Part shown: positions 53,671 to 62,738 of the stretch, piece by piece
How the letters are laid out: each line of letters starts with the position of its first letter
Position numbering within the stretch: the first letter of the stretch is position 1
Program-made: the position numbers and the translations under genes
The notes under the pieces: model-generated
What the model was told of the DNA's origin: nothing
Databases searched by the model: none
The model's input: only the letters and a program-made list of their open reading frames with translations
DNA from: Phycicoccus duodecadis
GTDB lineage: Bacteria > Actinomycetota > Actinomycetes > Actinomycetales > Dermatophilaceae
Assembly (NCBI RefSeq): GCF_002846495.1
Contig: NZ_PJNE01000001.1
Coordinates: 744,001-808,000 of the forward strand
Direction: 5' to 3'
Length of the DNA stretch: 64,000 nucleotides

Positions 53671-53695
53671 GCGCGACGAGGAGGTCTCGTCGCGC
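53671..53695 (-). promoter_or_regulatory. pause/anti-antiterminator hairpin in the cimA leader
   Basis: Perfect ten-base arms GCGCGACGAG/CTCGTCGCGC around ACCTC begin inside the leader-peptide stop codon. A ribosome stalled at the Ile codons would cover the first arm. The segment AGACCTCC occurs both here and in the terminator arm, so alternative pairing with the terminator 3' arm is possible. Confidence 0.65.
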
Positions 53696-53739
53696 TACAC
53701 GATGATGATCGCGGCGGTGGCCGCGTCACGGAACGTCAC
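53695..53739 (-). CDS. leader peptide of cimA (14 residues, three Ile and a Val at its end)
   Basis: GTG-initiated ORF encoding MTFRDAATAAIIIV followed by TAG. Three consecutive ATC codons and one GTG codon lie directly before the stop, as expected for an Ile/Val-responsive attenuator. There is no good Shine-Dalgarno before the GTG, so translation may be leaderless. The downstream gene makes the isoleucine precursor citramalate, which supports the assignment. No clear -10 box was found. Confidence 0.72.
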   Translation of the reverse strand: MTFRDAATAAIIIV

Positions 53740-53842
53740 GCGGGGAGCGTCCCACGGTCGCCGGGCGGGAGCCACCGGGCGTCCACATGGTGGCGGCCGT
53801 GGACCCGGGAGGGGCCGACGCGGCGGCGCTCGGGACGGACGC

Positions 53843-54976
53843 TCAGGCTCGAGCGACCGGGGCGGCGGCACTCTCCCACCACGGGTCGAGCCCGGGCGGG
53901 TCGGCGACGTCGACGCGGTCGCCGACGCGCGGCACCACGACGGGCACCCCGGCCGACGCCGCGGCCACCAGCAGCCGCTCGACGGGCTCGGCCCACGGGT
54001 GCGGGGCGAGCACGAAGGTGCACCAGTGGATGGGGAGCAGCAGGCCGCCGCCGAGCTCGGCGGTGGCGCGCACCGCCTCCTCGGGGTCGAGGTGGATGTC
54101 GCGCCAGGTCGGGTCGTAGGCACCGACGGCCATCAGCGACACGTCGAACGGCCCGTGCTCGGCCCCGATGCCCGCGTAGCCGTCGAAGTAGCCGGTGTCA
54201 CCGCTGAAGAAGACCTTCCCGCCCGGCGCGGCGAACACCCACGACGACCAGAGCGTGCCGTCGCGCCGTAGCCCTCGCCCCGAGAAGTGCTGCGACTCGA
54301 CCGCGGTGACCCGCACCGGGCCGACGTCGTGGCCCTCGCCCCAGTCGCACTCGACCACGCGCGCTCCGGGGACGCCCCACACGTCGAGGTGGGCCCCGAC
54401 CCCGAGCGGCACCACGAACACGGCGTCCGTGTGCGCGGCGAGCCACTGGATGGTGGCCATGTCGAGGTGGTCGTAGTGGTCGTGGCTGATGACCACGGCA
54501 TCCACCCGGCCCAGCCGCTCGAGCGGCACCGGCGTGGCGTGCAGCCGCCGTGGGCCGACGTGCTGGCTGGGTGAGCAGCGCTCGCTCCACACCGGGTCGA
54601 GCAGCAGCCGGATGCCGTCGAGCTCGACCAGCGCGCTGGCGTGGCCGAACCAGGTGACGTGCAGCCCGCTGGTCGCCGGCTCGCGGTGCGCGCTGACCAC
54701 GGGGATGGGGCCGGCGGGCTTGCGGGTCTCGGCGTTCTGCCGGTAGCGCTCGAGCACGTCGCGCTGGCTCGCGGGCATCGACGTCGTGCCGCGGCGGCGG
54801 TTGTGGAAGGCCCCGGCCCGGTACTGCGGCGAGCGCCGCATCCGCTCGAGCCGCACCCCGTCGGGACGGGCTCCCATCGAGGCCCCCACCCCGCGGCCCG
54901 CTGCGGCGAGGGCCCCGAGGGCGCTCGCGGCCCCGGCGGCCACGGCCACCCTGCTGATCGCGCTGATCCTGCTCAC
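53843..54976 (-). CDS. metallo-beta-lactamase-fold hydrolase (NAPE-PLD/UlaG-like)
   Basis: A 377-residue MBL-fold protein. HDHYDHLD is the zinc motif, with further ligands in FFSGDTGYFDGY and the C-terminal PIHWCTFVLAPHPWAEP. The N-terminal VAVAAGAASALGALAAAG segment is hydrophobic and may be a membrane anchor. It resembles N-acyl-phosphatidylethanolamine phospholipase D-like proteins; release of an N-acyl-ethanolamine would suit the neighbouring ethanolamine-type cluster, but that is inference. GTG start ten bases after the puuD-like stop. Confidence 0.88.
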   Translation of the reverse strand: MSRISAISRVAVAAGAASALGALAAAGRGVGASMGARPDGVRLERMRRSPQYRAGAFHNRRRGTTSMPASQRDVLERYRQNAETRKPAGPIPVVSAHREPATSGLHVTWFGHASALVELDGIRLLLDPVWSERCSPSQHVGPRRLHATPVPLERLGRVDAVVISHDHYDHLDMATIQWLAAHTDAVFVVPLGVGAHLDVWGVPGARVVECDWGEGHDVGPVRVTAVESQHFSGRGLRRDGTLWSSWVFAAPGGKVFFSGDTGYFDGYAGIGAEHGPFDVSLMAVGAYDPTWRDIHLDPEEAVRATAELGGGLLLPIHWCTFVLAPHPWAEPVERLLVAAASAGVPVVVPRVGDRVDVADPPGLDPWWESAAAPVARA

Positions 54977-54986
54977 CGACCCATTG

Positions 54987-55775
54987 TCACCCCCGGGCCG
55001 TCGACCCGTCCCCGGCGACCGCGTGTCGGAGGACCCCGGCCGGGGCCCCGTCGCGTGCGGCGGCCACCAGGGCCTCGAACAACGCCGCCCCCTCCGCCTC
55101 CTCGGCGTGCCACTGGACGGCCACCCGGAAGCGGGCCTCGGGGCACTCCATCGCCTCGAGCGTGCCGTCCTCGTGCCAGGCCGCGGGCACCCAGCCGGTG
55201 CCCTCGACCGTGGCCGGCAGCACCGCCTGGTGGTGGTAGGTCGGCACGTCGAGGACGTCGTCCCCGACCACCGACGCCAGAAGGGTGCCCGCGACAGGTG
55301 CCACGTGGTGCGAGGTGTAGACCCCCGGCCGGGGGCTGTGCGCCTCGTGACCCACCCGGTCGGGCAGGTGCTGCTCGAGGCGCCCGCCGGCGGCCACGGC
55401 CATCACCTGCATCCCGCGGCAGATCCCGAGCACCGGCAGGTCGGCGGCCTCGGCCGCGCGCACCAGGGCGCTCTCCCAGGCGTCGCGGTCCGGCCGGGCC
55501 TGCTGCGAGCTGGGATGCGCCGGCTCGCCGTACAGGCCCGCCTGCACGTCGGCGCCGCCGGCCACCACGAGGGCGTCGACCCGCGACAGCACCTCGGCCG
55601 CCATCGCGTCGTCGACGTCGGGTCGCGGCGGCAGCACGACCGCGATGCCGCCCGCCGCCTCGACCTGCTGGACGTACCGGTACGGCAGCACCGCGCTGCG
55701 CTGGGCCACCCAGGGCGTGCGGTCGACGTCCTCGACGTAGCACGAGATGCCCACCACCGGGCGGGAGCCGCTCAC
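54987..55775 (-). CDS. gamma-glutamyl hydrolase (PuuD-like class I amidotransferase fold)
   Basis: A 262-residue peptidase C26 protein. The nucleophile Cys119 is in LGICRGMQVMAVAAGG, PTYHHQAV is a conserved block and QWHAEE carries the catalytic His and Glu (most relatives have QWHPE). It would cleave a gamma-glutamyl amide to release glutamate, the last step of a gamma-glutamylated amine pathway. The GTG at 55775 has AGGGGG upstream. Confidence 0.92.
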   Translation of the reverse strand: MSGSRPVVGISCYVEDVDRTPWVAQRSAVLPYRYVQQVEAAGGIAVVLPPRPDVDDAMAAEVLSRVDALVVAGGADVQAGLYGEPAHPSSQQARPDRDAWESALVRAAEAADLPVLGICRGMQVMAVAAGGRLEQHLPDRVGHEAHSPRPGVYTSHHVAPVAGTLLASVVGDDVLDVPTYHHQAVLPATVEGTGWVPAAWHEDGTLEAMECPEARFRVAVQWHAEEAEGAALFEALVAAARDGAPAGVLRHAVAGDGSTARG

Positions 55776-55795
55776 GACGCGCTCACCCCCTACCG

Positions 55796-56563
55796 TCACA
55801 GCGGGGTGACGTAGGCACCCGAGATGCCGCCGTCGACCAGGAAGGTCGAGGCGGTCATGAAGCTCGAGTCGTCGGACGCGAGGAACAGCACCGCGCTGGC
55901 CATCTCCTCGGGCTCGGCGAAGCGGCCCATCGGCACGTGCACGAGCCGGCGGGCGGCGCGCTCGGGGTCGCTGGCGAACAGCTCCTTGAGCAGCGGGGTG
56001 TTGACCGGGCCCGGGCAGAGTGCGTTGACGCGGATGCCCTGCCGGGCGAACTGCACGCCGAGCTCGCGGGTCATCGAGAGCACCCCGCCCTTGGAGGCCG
56101 AGTAGCTGATCTGCGAGGTCGCGGCGCCCATCACGGCCACGAAGCTGGCGGTGTTGATGATCGAGCCGCCGCCCTGCTCCAGCATGATCGGGATGACGGC
56201 CTTGCAGCACAGGTAGACCGAGGTCAGGTTGATCTCCTGCACCCGGCGCCACGCGTCGAGGTCGGTGTCGAGGATGGAGTCGTCCTCGGGCGGGCTGATG
56301 CCGGCGTTGTTGAACGCGATGTCGACGCGACCGTGCCGTTCGAGCGCGGTGGCGAAGAGGGCGTCGACGTCGTCCTTGGACGAGACGTCGCAGTGCACGT
56401 AGGTGCCACCGATCTCGGCCGCCAGCGCCTCGCCGGCCTCGTCGGCCAGGTCGGCGACGACGACGGTCGCGCCCTCCTCGGCGAACCGCCGGACGGTCGC
56501 CAGCCCGATGCCCGAGCATCCGCCGGTGACGACGGCGACCTTCTCCGCGAGTCTGCCTGCCAC
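55796..56563 (-). CDS. short-chain dehydrogenase/reductase
   Basis: A 255-residue classical SDR. The cofactor motif TGGCSGIG is at 13-20, NNAG follows, and the active site is the Ser and Tyr-x3-Lys of QISYSASKGG near residue 155. Inside this cluster it would suit oxidation of a gamma-glutamyl amino-alcohol to the aldehyde used by the next enzyme, which is inference. Database labels for such genes are usually 3-oxoacyl-ACP reductase. GGAGACA precedes the ATG. Confidence 0.93.
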   Translation of the reverse strand: MAGRLAEKVAVVTGGCSGIGLATVRRFAEEGATVVVADLADEAGEALAAEIGGTYVHCDVSSKDDVDALFATALERHGRVDIAFNNAGISPPEDDSILDTDLDAWRRVQEINLTSVYLCCKAVIPIMLEQGGGSIINTASFVAVMGAATSQISYSASKGGVLSMTRELGVQFARQGIRVNALCPGPVNTPLLKELFASDPERAARRLVHVPMGRFAEPEEMASAVLFLASDDSSFMTASTFLVDGGISGAYVTPL

Positions 56564-56644
56564 TGTGTCTCCTTGGGGTGTTGGTGGGTCCTGCTGTGGG
56601 GATGGGGGTGGGACCGCCCGGGTCGCGCCGGGGCGCCGGCCGGC

Positions 56645-58030
56645 TCAGTCCTCGGTGGAGATGAAGACGTTCTTGACCTCGGTGAACGAGTCGAGCGCGT
56701 CGGGGCCGAGCTCGCGACCGAGGCCACTGGCCTTGAAGCCGCCGAACGGGGTCGAGTAGCGCACCGAGCTGTGGCTGTTGACCGAGAGGTTGCCGGCCTC
56801 CACCGCGCGGGCCACCCGCAGCGCGCGCCCGACGTCGCGGGTCCAGATCGAGCCCGAGAGACCGTAGGCGGTGTCGTTGGCCTTGGCCACGGCGTCGGCC
56901 TCGTCGTCGAACGGCAGCACGGCCACGACGGGCCCGAAGACCTCCTCGCGCCACACCCGGTCGTCGGTGCTCGCGGGGAGCACCACCGTGGGCGGGTACC
57001 ACCAGCCGGCGCCCTCGGGCGCGGTGCCGCGGAACGCGACGTCGACCGGGTCGTGGCCGTCGGTGCCGTCGACGTAGCCGCGCACCGTCTCGCGCTGGCG
57101 GCTGCTGACGAGGGGGCCCATGTCGGTGGCCTCGTCGCGCGGGTCCCCGACGACGACCCCGCGCAGGGCCACCTCGAAGCGCTCCATGAACGCGTCGTAG
57201 ACACTGCGCTGCACCAGGATGCGGGTGCGGGCGCAGCAGTCCTGCCCGGCGTTGTCGAGGAAGCTCATCGGAGCCGCGGCCGCCGCCTTGTCGAGGTCGG
57301 CGTCGGCGAAGACGATGTTGGCCGACTTCCCGCCGAGCTCGAGGGTGACCCGCTTCAGGTCCTCGGCGGCGCCGCGCATGATGCCCTGCCCCACGGCCGT
57401 GGAGCCGGTGAAGCAGATCTTGCGCACGTCGGGATGGGTGACGAACCGCTCGCCGACGACCCGGCCCGCGCCGGGCAGCACGGTGAGGACGCCCTCGGGC
57501 ACACCGGCCTCGAGCGCGAGCTGCCCGATGCGCAGTGCCGTGAGCGGGGTCAGCTCGGCGGGCTTGAGCACCACGGTGTTGCCCGCGGCCAGCGCCGGCG
57601 CCATCCCCCAGCCCATGATCGGCATCGGGAAGTTCCAGGGCACGATGACGCCGACGACGCCCAGCGGCTCCTTGAAGGTGACGTCGATGCCGCCCGCCAC
57701 CGGGATCTGCCGGCCGAACAGCCGCTCGGGCGCCGCGGAGTAGTACCGCAGCACCGCGACGATGTTCGAGGCCTCCCACCGGGCGTTGCCGATGGTGTGC
57801 CCGGAGTTGCGCACCTCGAGGGCCGCGAGCTCCTCGGCGTGCTCCTCCAGGACGTCGGCGAACCGGCGCAGCAGCATCCCGCGGTCGGCGGGGCTGACGG
57901 CTCGCCAGGCGGGGCCGACCTCGACCGCACGGGCGACGGCCGCGTCGGTCTCGTCGAGCCCCGCGAGGTCGACGGTGGTGACGACCTCCTCGGTGGAGGG
58001 GTCGATGACGTCGTGCGTGGTGGTGCTCAT
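56645..58030 (-). CDS. aldehyde dehydrogenase
   Basis: A 461-residue NAD(P)-dependent aldehyde dehydrogenase. VIVPWNFPMPIMGWGMAPALA, FTGSTAVGQGI, LELGGKSANIV (Glu) and DNAGQDCCARTR (catalytic Cys) are all present, and the C-terminal GGFKASGLGRELG is intact. It is slightly shorter than the usual 480-500. It lies 10 bases after the glutamine-synthetase-like gene and would oxidise a gamma-glutamyl aldehyde. Confidence 0.95.
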   Translation of the reverse strand: MSTTTHDVIDPSTEEVVTTVDLAGLDETDAAVARAVEVGPAWRAVSPADRGMLLRRFADVLEEHAEELAALEVRNSGHTIGNARWEASNIVAVLRYYSAAPERLFGRQIPVAGGIDVTFKEPLGVVGVIVPWNFPMPIMGWGMAPALAAGNTVVLKPAELTPLTALRIGQLALEAGVPEGVLTVLPGAGRVVGERFVTHPDVRKICFTGSTAVGQGIMRGAAEDLKRVTLELGGKSANIVFADADLDKAAAAAPMSFLDNAGQDCCARTRILVQRSVYDAFMERFEVALRGVVVGDPRDEATDMGPLVSSRQRETVRGYVDGTDGHDPVDVAFRGTAPEGAGWWYPPTVVLPASTDDRVWREEVFGPVVAVLPFDDEADAVAKANDTAYGLSGSIWTRDVGRALRVARAVEAGNLSVNSHSSVRYSTPFGGFKASGLGRELGPDALDSFTEVKNVFISTED

Positions 58031-58040
58031 CGGTTCGTGC

Positions 58041-59426
58041 TCACAGCCTCTCGAAGCCTCGGACGCGCTCCCAGTCGGTGACCGCGGCGTTGAAGGCCCT
58101 GATCTCGACATCGGCGGCGTTGACGTAGTGGTCGACGACCTCGTCGCCGAACGCGGCCCGCGCGACCTCGCTGGTGGCGAGGAGCTCGCGGGCCTGGGCC
58201 AGGGTGGAGGGGACGTGCTCGTAGTCACCCTGGTAGGCGTTGCCCTCACAGATCGGGGGCAGCGCCAGCTTCTCGCGGATGCCGTGCAGCCCGCCGGCCA
58301 GCATGGCCGCGACCGCGAGGTAGGGGTTCACGTCGCCGCCGGGAACGCGGTTCTCGACCCGCAGCCCGGCGCCGTGGCCGACGACCCGCAGCGCGCAGGT
58401 GCGGTTGTCGGTGCCCCACGCGACGGCGGTCGGGGCGAACGAGCCGTCGGCGAACCGCTTGTAGGAGTTGATGTTCGGCGCGTAGAAGTAGGTGAGCTCG
58501 CGCATCGTGGCGAGCAGCCCGGCCAGGAAGTGGTCGAACAGCTCCGAACGCCCACCGTCGCGCTCGTCATCGGCGAAGACGACCTCGCCGTCGGCCCCCC
58601 GCAGCGACAGGTGGATGTGGCACGAGTTGCCCTCGCGGGCATCGAACTTCGCCATGAAGGTCAGCGACTGCCCGTGCCGGGCCGCGATCTCCTTGGCGCC
58701 GGTCTTGTAGATGACGTGGTTGTCGCAGGTGCGCAGGACGTCGTCGAAGAGGAACCCGACCTCGTGCTGGCCGAAGTTGCACTCGCCCTTGGCCGACTCG
58801 ACCGTCATCCCGGCCCGGTACATCTCGTTGCGGATGTCGCGCAGCACCGGCTCGACCTTTCCACCGCCGAGGATCGAGTAGTCGACGTTGTAGCGGTTGG
58901 CGCCGGTGAGCCCGTGGTAGCGGCGGTCCCAGGCCTGGTCGTAGGAGTCCTCGAACAGGATGAACTCCAGCTCGGTGCCGGCGAAGGCGTTCCAGCCCTG
59001 GTCCGCGGCCGCGGCGATCTGGCGCTTGAGCACGGTGCGCGGGGACTGCAGCACTTCGCCCGAGCCGTCGAGCCAGGTGAGGTCGCTCTGGACGGTGACC
59101 GAGGTGGGGTGGCCCGGGGTGCGGCGCAGCGTGTCGAGGTCCATGGCGAAGAACATGTCGCCGTAGCCGCGCTCCCACGACGAGATGGCGTAGCCGTCGA
59201 CGGTGTTCATGTCGACGTCGACGGCCAGCAGGTAGTTGCACCCTTCGGTGCCGCCCTCCAGGACGTGCTCGAGGAAGAAGGCCCCGTGCAGGCGCTTGCC
59301 CTGGAGCCGCCCCTGCATGTCCGTGAAGCCCACGACGACGGTGTCGACGGTGCCGTCGGCGATGTCGGCGCGCAGCTGCTCGAGGGTCAGCTGGGGCGGT
59401 CCACCGCGGTGTATCGAGCTCGGCAT
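58041..59426 (-). CDS. glutamine-synthetase-like gamma-glutamyl-amine ligase (GlnA4/GlnA3 type)
   Basis: A 461-residue ATP-dependent ligase of the glutamine synthetase superfamily. GTELEFILFED, KGECNFGQHEVGF, KFDAREGNSCHIHLSLRG and NRVPGGDVNPYLAVAAML are the metal, ATP and glutamate blocks. The N-terminus (LEQLRADIADGTVDTVVVGFTDMQGRLQGKR) resembles GlnA3/GlnA4-type proteins that glutamylate polyamines or ethanolamine rather than ammonia. Context favours an amine substrate. Start at ATG 59426 with a perfect GGAGGAG site. Confidence 0.92.
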   Translation of the reverse strand: MPSSIHRGGPPQLTLEQLRADIADGTVDTVVVGFTDMQGRLQGKRLHGAFFLEHVLEGGTEGCNYLLAVDVDMNTVDGYAISSWERGYGDMFFAMDLDTLRRTPGHPTSVTVQSDLTWLDGSGEVLQSPRTVLKRQIAAAADQGWNAFAGTELEFILFEDSYDQAWDRRYHGLTGANRYNVDYSILGGGKVEPVLRDIRNEMYRAGMTVESAKGECNFGQHEVGFLFDDVLRTCDNHVIYKTGAKEIAARHGQSLTFMAKFDAREGNSCHIHLSLRGADGEVVFADDERDGGRSELFDHFLAGLLATMRELTYFYAPNINSYKRFADGSFAPTAVAWGTDNRTCALRVVGHGAGLRVENRVPGGDVNPYLAVAAMLAGGLHGIREKLALPPICEGNAYQGDYEHVPSTLAQARELLATSEVARAAFGDEVVDHYVNAADVEIRAFNAAVTDWERVRGFERL

Positions 59427-59440
59427 GGTGCTCCTCCTGG

Positions 59441-60166
59441 TCATCCGATGAGACCGCGCAGGAGCGCGGACGTGGCGTCGCAGTGCTCTTCCATGGCGGT
59501 ACGGGCCTCGTCGGCGGCCCCCGCCAGGATGGCATCCACGACCGCCCGGTGCTGGTCGTGGGAGTGCTGGATGTTGGTGCGCAGCACGGGGATGGCCGAC
59601 AGCAGCTCACCGAGCGCCGCCTGCGCGCGGGTCACGGCCTCGATGAGCATCGGCGAGCCCGACAGGGTGGCGATCGCCAGGTGCAGGCGCGAGTCGGCCA
59701 GGCGGTGGCCGCCGGGGTCGTCGGCCTCGGTGGTCTCGCGCAGCGACGCGACCAGCCAGGCCCGCTGGTCGCCCGACAGGCCGCGGGAGGCGGCGAGCCA
59801 GGCGGCGCCGGGCTCGACGACCCGGCGGAAGTCGAGCGCGTCGAGGAGGGTGGCGCCCCGGCGCACCGCCGGGGCGCCGCTGCCGGGGGTGGGCGCCGCG
59901 TAGGTGACGACGGTTCCCCCGCCGCGGCCGCGGCGGGTGGTGACCAGCCCGGCGTCGCGCAGGGCCGCGATGGCGTCGCGCAGGGTGTTGCGCGCGACGC
60001 CCATCCGCTCGGCCAGCTCGCGCTCGGGCGGCAGCTGGTCGCCGTCGACGAACACCCCGAGCCGGATGGCGGTGGCGAGCTGCTCGACCGTCGTCTCGAA
60101 GGGGTTGCCCACGGTGTGTCGCAGGATGGCGTGCGGGAGGTCGGTGGCGCCCTCGGCGGTGGTCAT
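59441..60166 (-). CDS. FadR-subfamily GntR regulator
   Basis: A 241-residue regulator. The N-terminal winged helix (TVEQLATAIRLGVFVDGDQLPPERELAERMGVARNTLRDAIAAL region) is followed by an FCD effector domain (DFRRVVEPGAAWLA ... DSRLHLAIATLSGSP ... EHCDATSALLRG). It heads the fadR-GS-ALDH-SDR-puuD gene run and has an 18-bp palindrome in front, so autorepression is likely, with an amine or gamma-glutamyl compound as the possible effector. Confidence 0.93.
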   Translation of the reverse strand: MTTAEGATDLPHAILRHTVGNPFETTVEQLATAIRLGVFVDGDQLPPERELAERMGVARNTLRDAIAALRDAGLVTTRRGRGGGTVVTYAAPTPGSGAPAVRRGATLLDALDFRRVVEPGAAWLAASRGLSGDQRAWLVASLRETTEADDPGGHRLADSRLHLAIATLSGSPMLIEAVTRAQAALGELLSAIPVLRTNIQHSHDQHRAVVDAILAGAADEARTAMEEHCDATSALLRGLIG

Positions 60167-60212
60167 CGGCGTCCTCCTCCCGGCGCGGACGGGTCGGTGG
60201 CCCGTGGCTCTT

Positions 60213-60230
60213 TGGTCCGGACTTGGACCA
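60213..60230. promoter_or_regulatory. candidate FadR/GntR operator
   Basis: Perfect inverted repeat TGGTCC-N6-GGACCA in the 79-base gap between the FAD/GcvT gene stop and the fadR start, the size and position typical for GntR-family operators. Confidence 0.62.
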
Positions 60231-60245
60231 TTACGTCGCAGTCTG

Positions 60246-62738
60246 TCACGTCCGCCCGATCCTGACACCGTCGGGGTCGAAGGGCGGCCGCAGCGACACC
60301 CGGACCGGCACGAGGGTCCCCGCGAGGTCGACCTGCCACCGGCCGGCACGGCACCAGTCGGCGCTCGCTCCCCCGGCTCCGGCGGCCCCCGCGGCGCCGG
60401 CATCGGTGCCGCGGGGGCCGACCAGGGCGAGCCCGACCGAGGCGCCCACGGTCGCGCCGAACGCGGCGCTGGTCACCTGCCCCACCGGGGCGCCGTCGCG
60501 CAGGACCACCTCGCCGCCCCAGAGGTGGGCCTGCGGGTCGTCCGCCACGAACGAGACGACCCGTCGCGCCGGACCGGCCGCCCGCCGGGCCTCGACCGCG
60601 GCCCGCCCGAGGAAGTCGCCCGGCTCGCGCAGGGCGCACGCGAAGGTCAGGCCCGCCTCGACCGGGGTGGTCTCGGGGGTCAGCTCCCGCGCGAAGGCCC
60701 TATAGCCCTTCTCGAGGCGCATCCCCTCGATGGCCGAGTAGCCGGCCGGGGCCACCCCCAGGTCGGCGCCGGCCGCGAACAGGTCGTCGTAGAGCAGAGC
60801 CGCCTGATCGGTGGGCACGTACAGCTCGTAGCCCAGCTCGCCCACGTAGGTGATCCGGGTGGCGCGCACCCGCGCCCGCCCGATATCGAGCAGGCGCGAG
60901 GTGCCGAACGGCTGGGCGGCGTCGTCCAGGGGTGCCGCCGTCAGCCGGCCGAGGAGCTCGCGCGAGCGCGGGCCCATCACGCCCAGGACGGCGTACGCGC
61001 TGGTCACGTCGACGACGGCCGGGTCGCCGACCGCGTGCCGCCGGATCCAGTCGAGGTCGCGCTCGGTGGTGGCGGCGCTCGAGACCACCAGGAACTCGCG
61101 CGGCCCGGTCCGGGTCACCGTGACGTCGGCCTGGTAGCCGCCCGCGGCGTCGAGCATCGGGGTGTAGACCGCCCGCCCGACGGGGACGTCGACATCGCCG
61201 GCGCACACCCACCGCAGGGTCGCGAGCGCGTCCGGGCCGGTGACGAGGTACTTGCTGAACGAGGTCTGGTCGAAGACGCCGACCGCCGAGCGGGTGGCGC
61301 GCTGCTCGGCGTCGCACCAGTCGACCCACGCGGGCCGCTCCCACCGGTGGTCCAGGCGTGGCTCGACCCCGGACGGCGCGAAGACCAGCGGCCGCTCCCA
61401 GCCGTTGCGGGTACCCATCACGGCCCCCTGCGCCAGGGTGCGCTCGTAGACCGGCGAGCACCGCTGCGGCCGCCCCGAGACGGGTTCGCGCCCCGGCCAC
61501 GGCACCGCGTAGTGCAGCCCCAGCACCTCGGCCACCCGCGATCGCAGCCACGCGCGGTTCCCGGCGCTGGCCGGGAAGCGGCGGACGTCGACCGCCACCA
61601 GGTCCATGGTCGGCTCGCCCTCGACGACCCACTCGGCCAGGGCGCGCCCCGCGCCGCCGGCCGAGGCGATGCCCACGGAGTTGAACCCGGCCGCGACGTA
61701 GAACCCCTCGCACTCGGGCGCCGGGCCGAGCAGGAACTGGTTGTCGGGGGTGAAGGACTCGGGGCCGTTGTAGAACTTGCGGATACCGGTCTCGGCCAGC
61801 ACCGGCAGCCGGTGCACGGCGCTGTCCATCAGGATCTCGAAGTGCTCCCAGTCCTCGTCGAGCAGCTGGAACTCGAAGGGGCGCGGGATGTCCTCGGGCG
61901 CGACCCACGGCTTGGCCTCGGGTTCGAACCCGCCCACCAGCAGGCCACCGACCTCCTCCTTGACGTAGGTCCAGCCGTCGGGGTCGCGCAGCACCGGCAG
62001 GTCGCGGTGCACCCCCGGCACCTGGTCGGTCACGACGTAGAAGTGCTCGGCCGAGTGCAGCGGCACGTTCACCCCGGCCATCGCTCCCACCAGGGGCGCC
62101 CACTGCCCGGCGGCGTCGACCAGCAACTCGCACTCCACGTCGCCGTGGTCGGTGCGCACGCCGGTGACGCGCGGACGGTAGCGGCCCTCGACCGTGGTGA
62201 CCCCCGTGACCCGCACCCGCTCCTCGATACGCACCCCGAGCGTGCGGGCCCCCTTGGCCAGGGCCTGGGTCAGGTCGGCCGGGTCGGCCCGCCCGTCGCC
62301 CGGCAGCCAGATCGCTCCGACGAGGTCGTCGGTGCGGATGAGCGGGTAGCGCTCGCCCGCCTGCTCGGGCGTGAGCAGCTCGCATTCGAGGTCGTAGGCC
62401 GAGGCGCTGGCGGCGGTGCGCCGCAGCTGCACCATCCGCTCGGGGGTGCGCGCCAGGGTGAGGCCGCCGCAGACCCGGTAGCCGGTGGCGAGCCCGGTCT
62501 CGGCCTCGAGCCGGGCGTACAGCTCGGTCGAGTACCGCACGAGCCGGGTCCCGGCCTCGCTGGCCCGCAGCTGGCCCACCAGCCCCGCGGCGTGCCACGT
62601 CGTGCCGCACGAGAGGGTGCCCTGCTCGAGCACCAGAACGTCGGTGACCCCGAGGTGGGCCAGGTGGTAGGCGATGGAAGCACCGATGACGCCGCCGCCG
62701 ACCACGACGACGCGGGCCCGGCTGGGCAGCGCGGTCAT
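60246..62738 (-). CDS. FAD-dependent oxidoreductase fused to GcvT domains (sarcosine/dimethylglycine dehydrogenase-like)
   Basis: An 830-residue protein. RVVVVGGGVIGASIAYHLAHLG is the FAD dinucleotide fold. TLSCGTTWHAAGL has the His that in related dimethylglycine and sarcosine dehydrogenases carries covalent FAD. The second half is GcvT-like (YVGELGYELYVPTDQ, AIEGMRLEKGYRAFARELTP), binding tetrahydrofolate to take up a one-carbon unit. It probably demethylates an N-methylated amine such as sarcosine or dimethylglycine. The ATG overlaps the kinase-like stop (ATGA). Confidence 0.93.
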   Translation of the reverse strand: MTALPSRARVVVVGGGVIGASIAYHLAHLGVTDVLVLEQGTLSCGTTWHAAGLVGQLRASEAGTRLVRYSTELYARLEAETGLATGYRVCGGLTLARTPERMVQLRRTAASASAYDLECELLTPEQAGERYPLIRTDDLVGAIWLPGDGRADPADLTQALAKGARTLGVRIEERVRVTGVTTVEGRYRPRVTGVRTDHGDVECELLVDAAGQWAPLVGAMAGVNVPLHSAEHFYVVTDQVPGVHRDLPVLRDPDGWTYVKEEVGGLLVGGFEPEAKPWVAPEDIPRPFEFQLLDEDWEHFEILMDSAVHRLPVLAETGIRKFYNGPESFTPDNQFLLGPAPECEGFYVAAGFNSVGIASAGGAGRALAEWVVEGEPTMDLVAVDVRRFPASAGNRAWLRSRVAEVLGLHYAVPWPGREPVSGRPQRCSPVYERTLAQGAVMGTRNGWERPLVFAPSGVEPRLDHRWERPAWVDWCDAEQRATRSAVGVFDQTSFSKYLVTGPDALATLRWVCAGDVDVPVGRAVYTPMLDAAGGYQADVTVTRTGPREFLVVSSAATTERDLDWIRRHAVGDPAVVDVTSAYAVLGVMGPRSRELLGRLTAAPLDDAAQPFGTSRLLDIGRARVRATRITYVGELGYELYVPTDQAALLYDDLFAAGADLGVAPAGYSAIEGMRLEKGYRAFARELTPETTPVEAGLTFACALREPGDFLGRAAVEARRAAGPARRVVSFVADDPQAHLWGGEVVLRDGAPVGQVTSAAFGATVGASVGLALVGPRGTDAGAAGAAGAGGASADWCRAGRWQVDLAGTLVPVRVSLRPPFDPDGVRIGRT

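Noticed and set aside
53271..53729. A 152-codon frame starting near the cimA leader.
   Set aside because: It overlaps cimA out of frame, spans the terminator and shows no protein-like composition.
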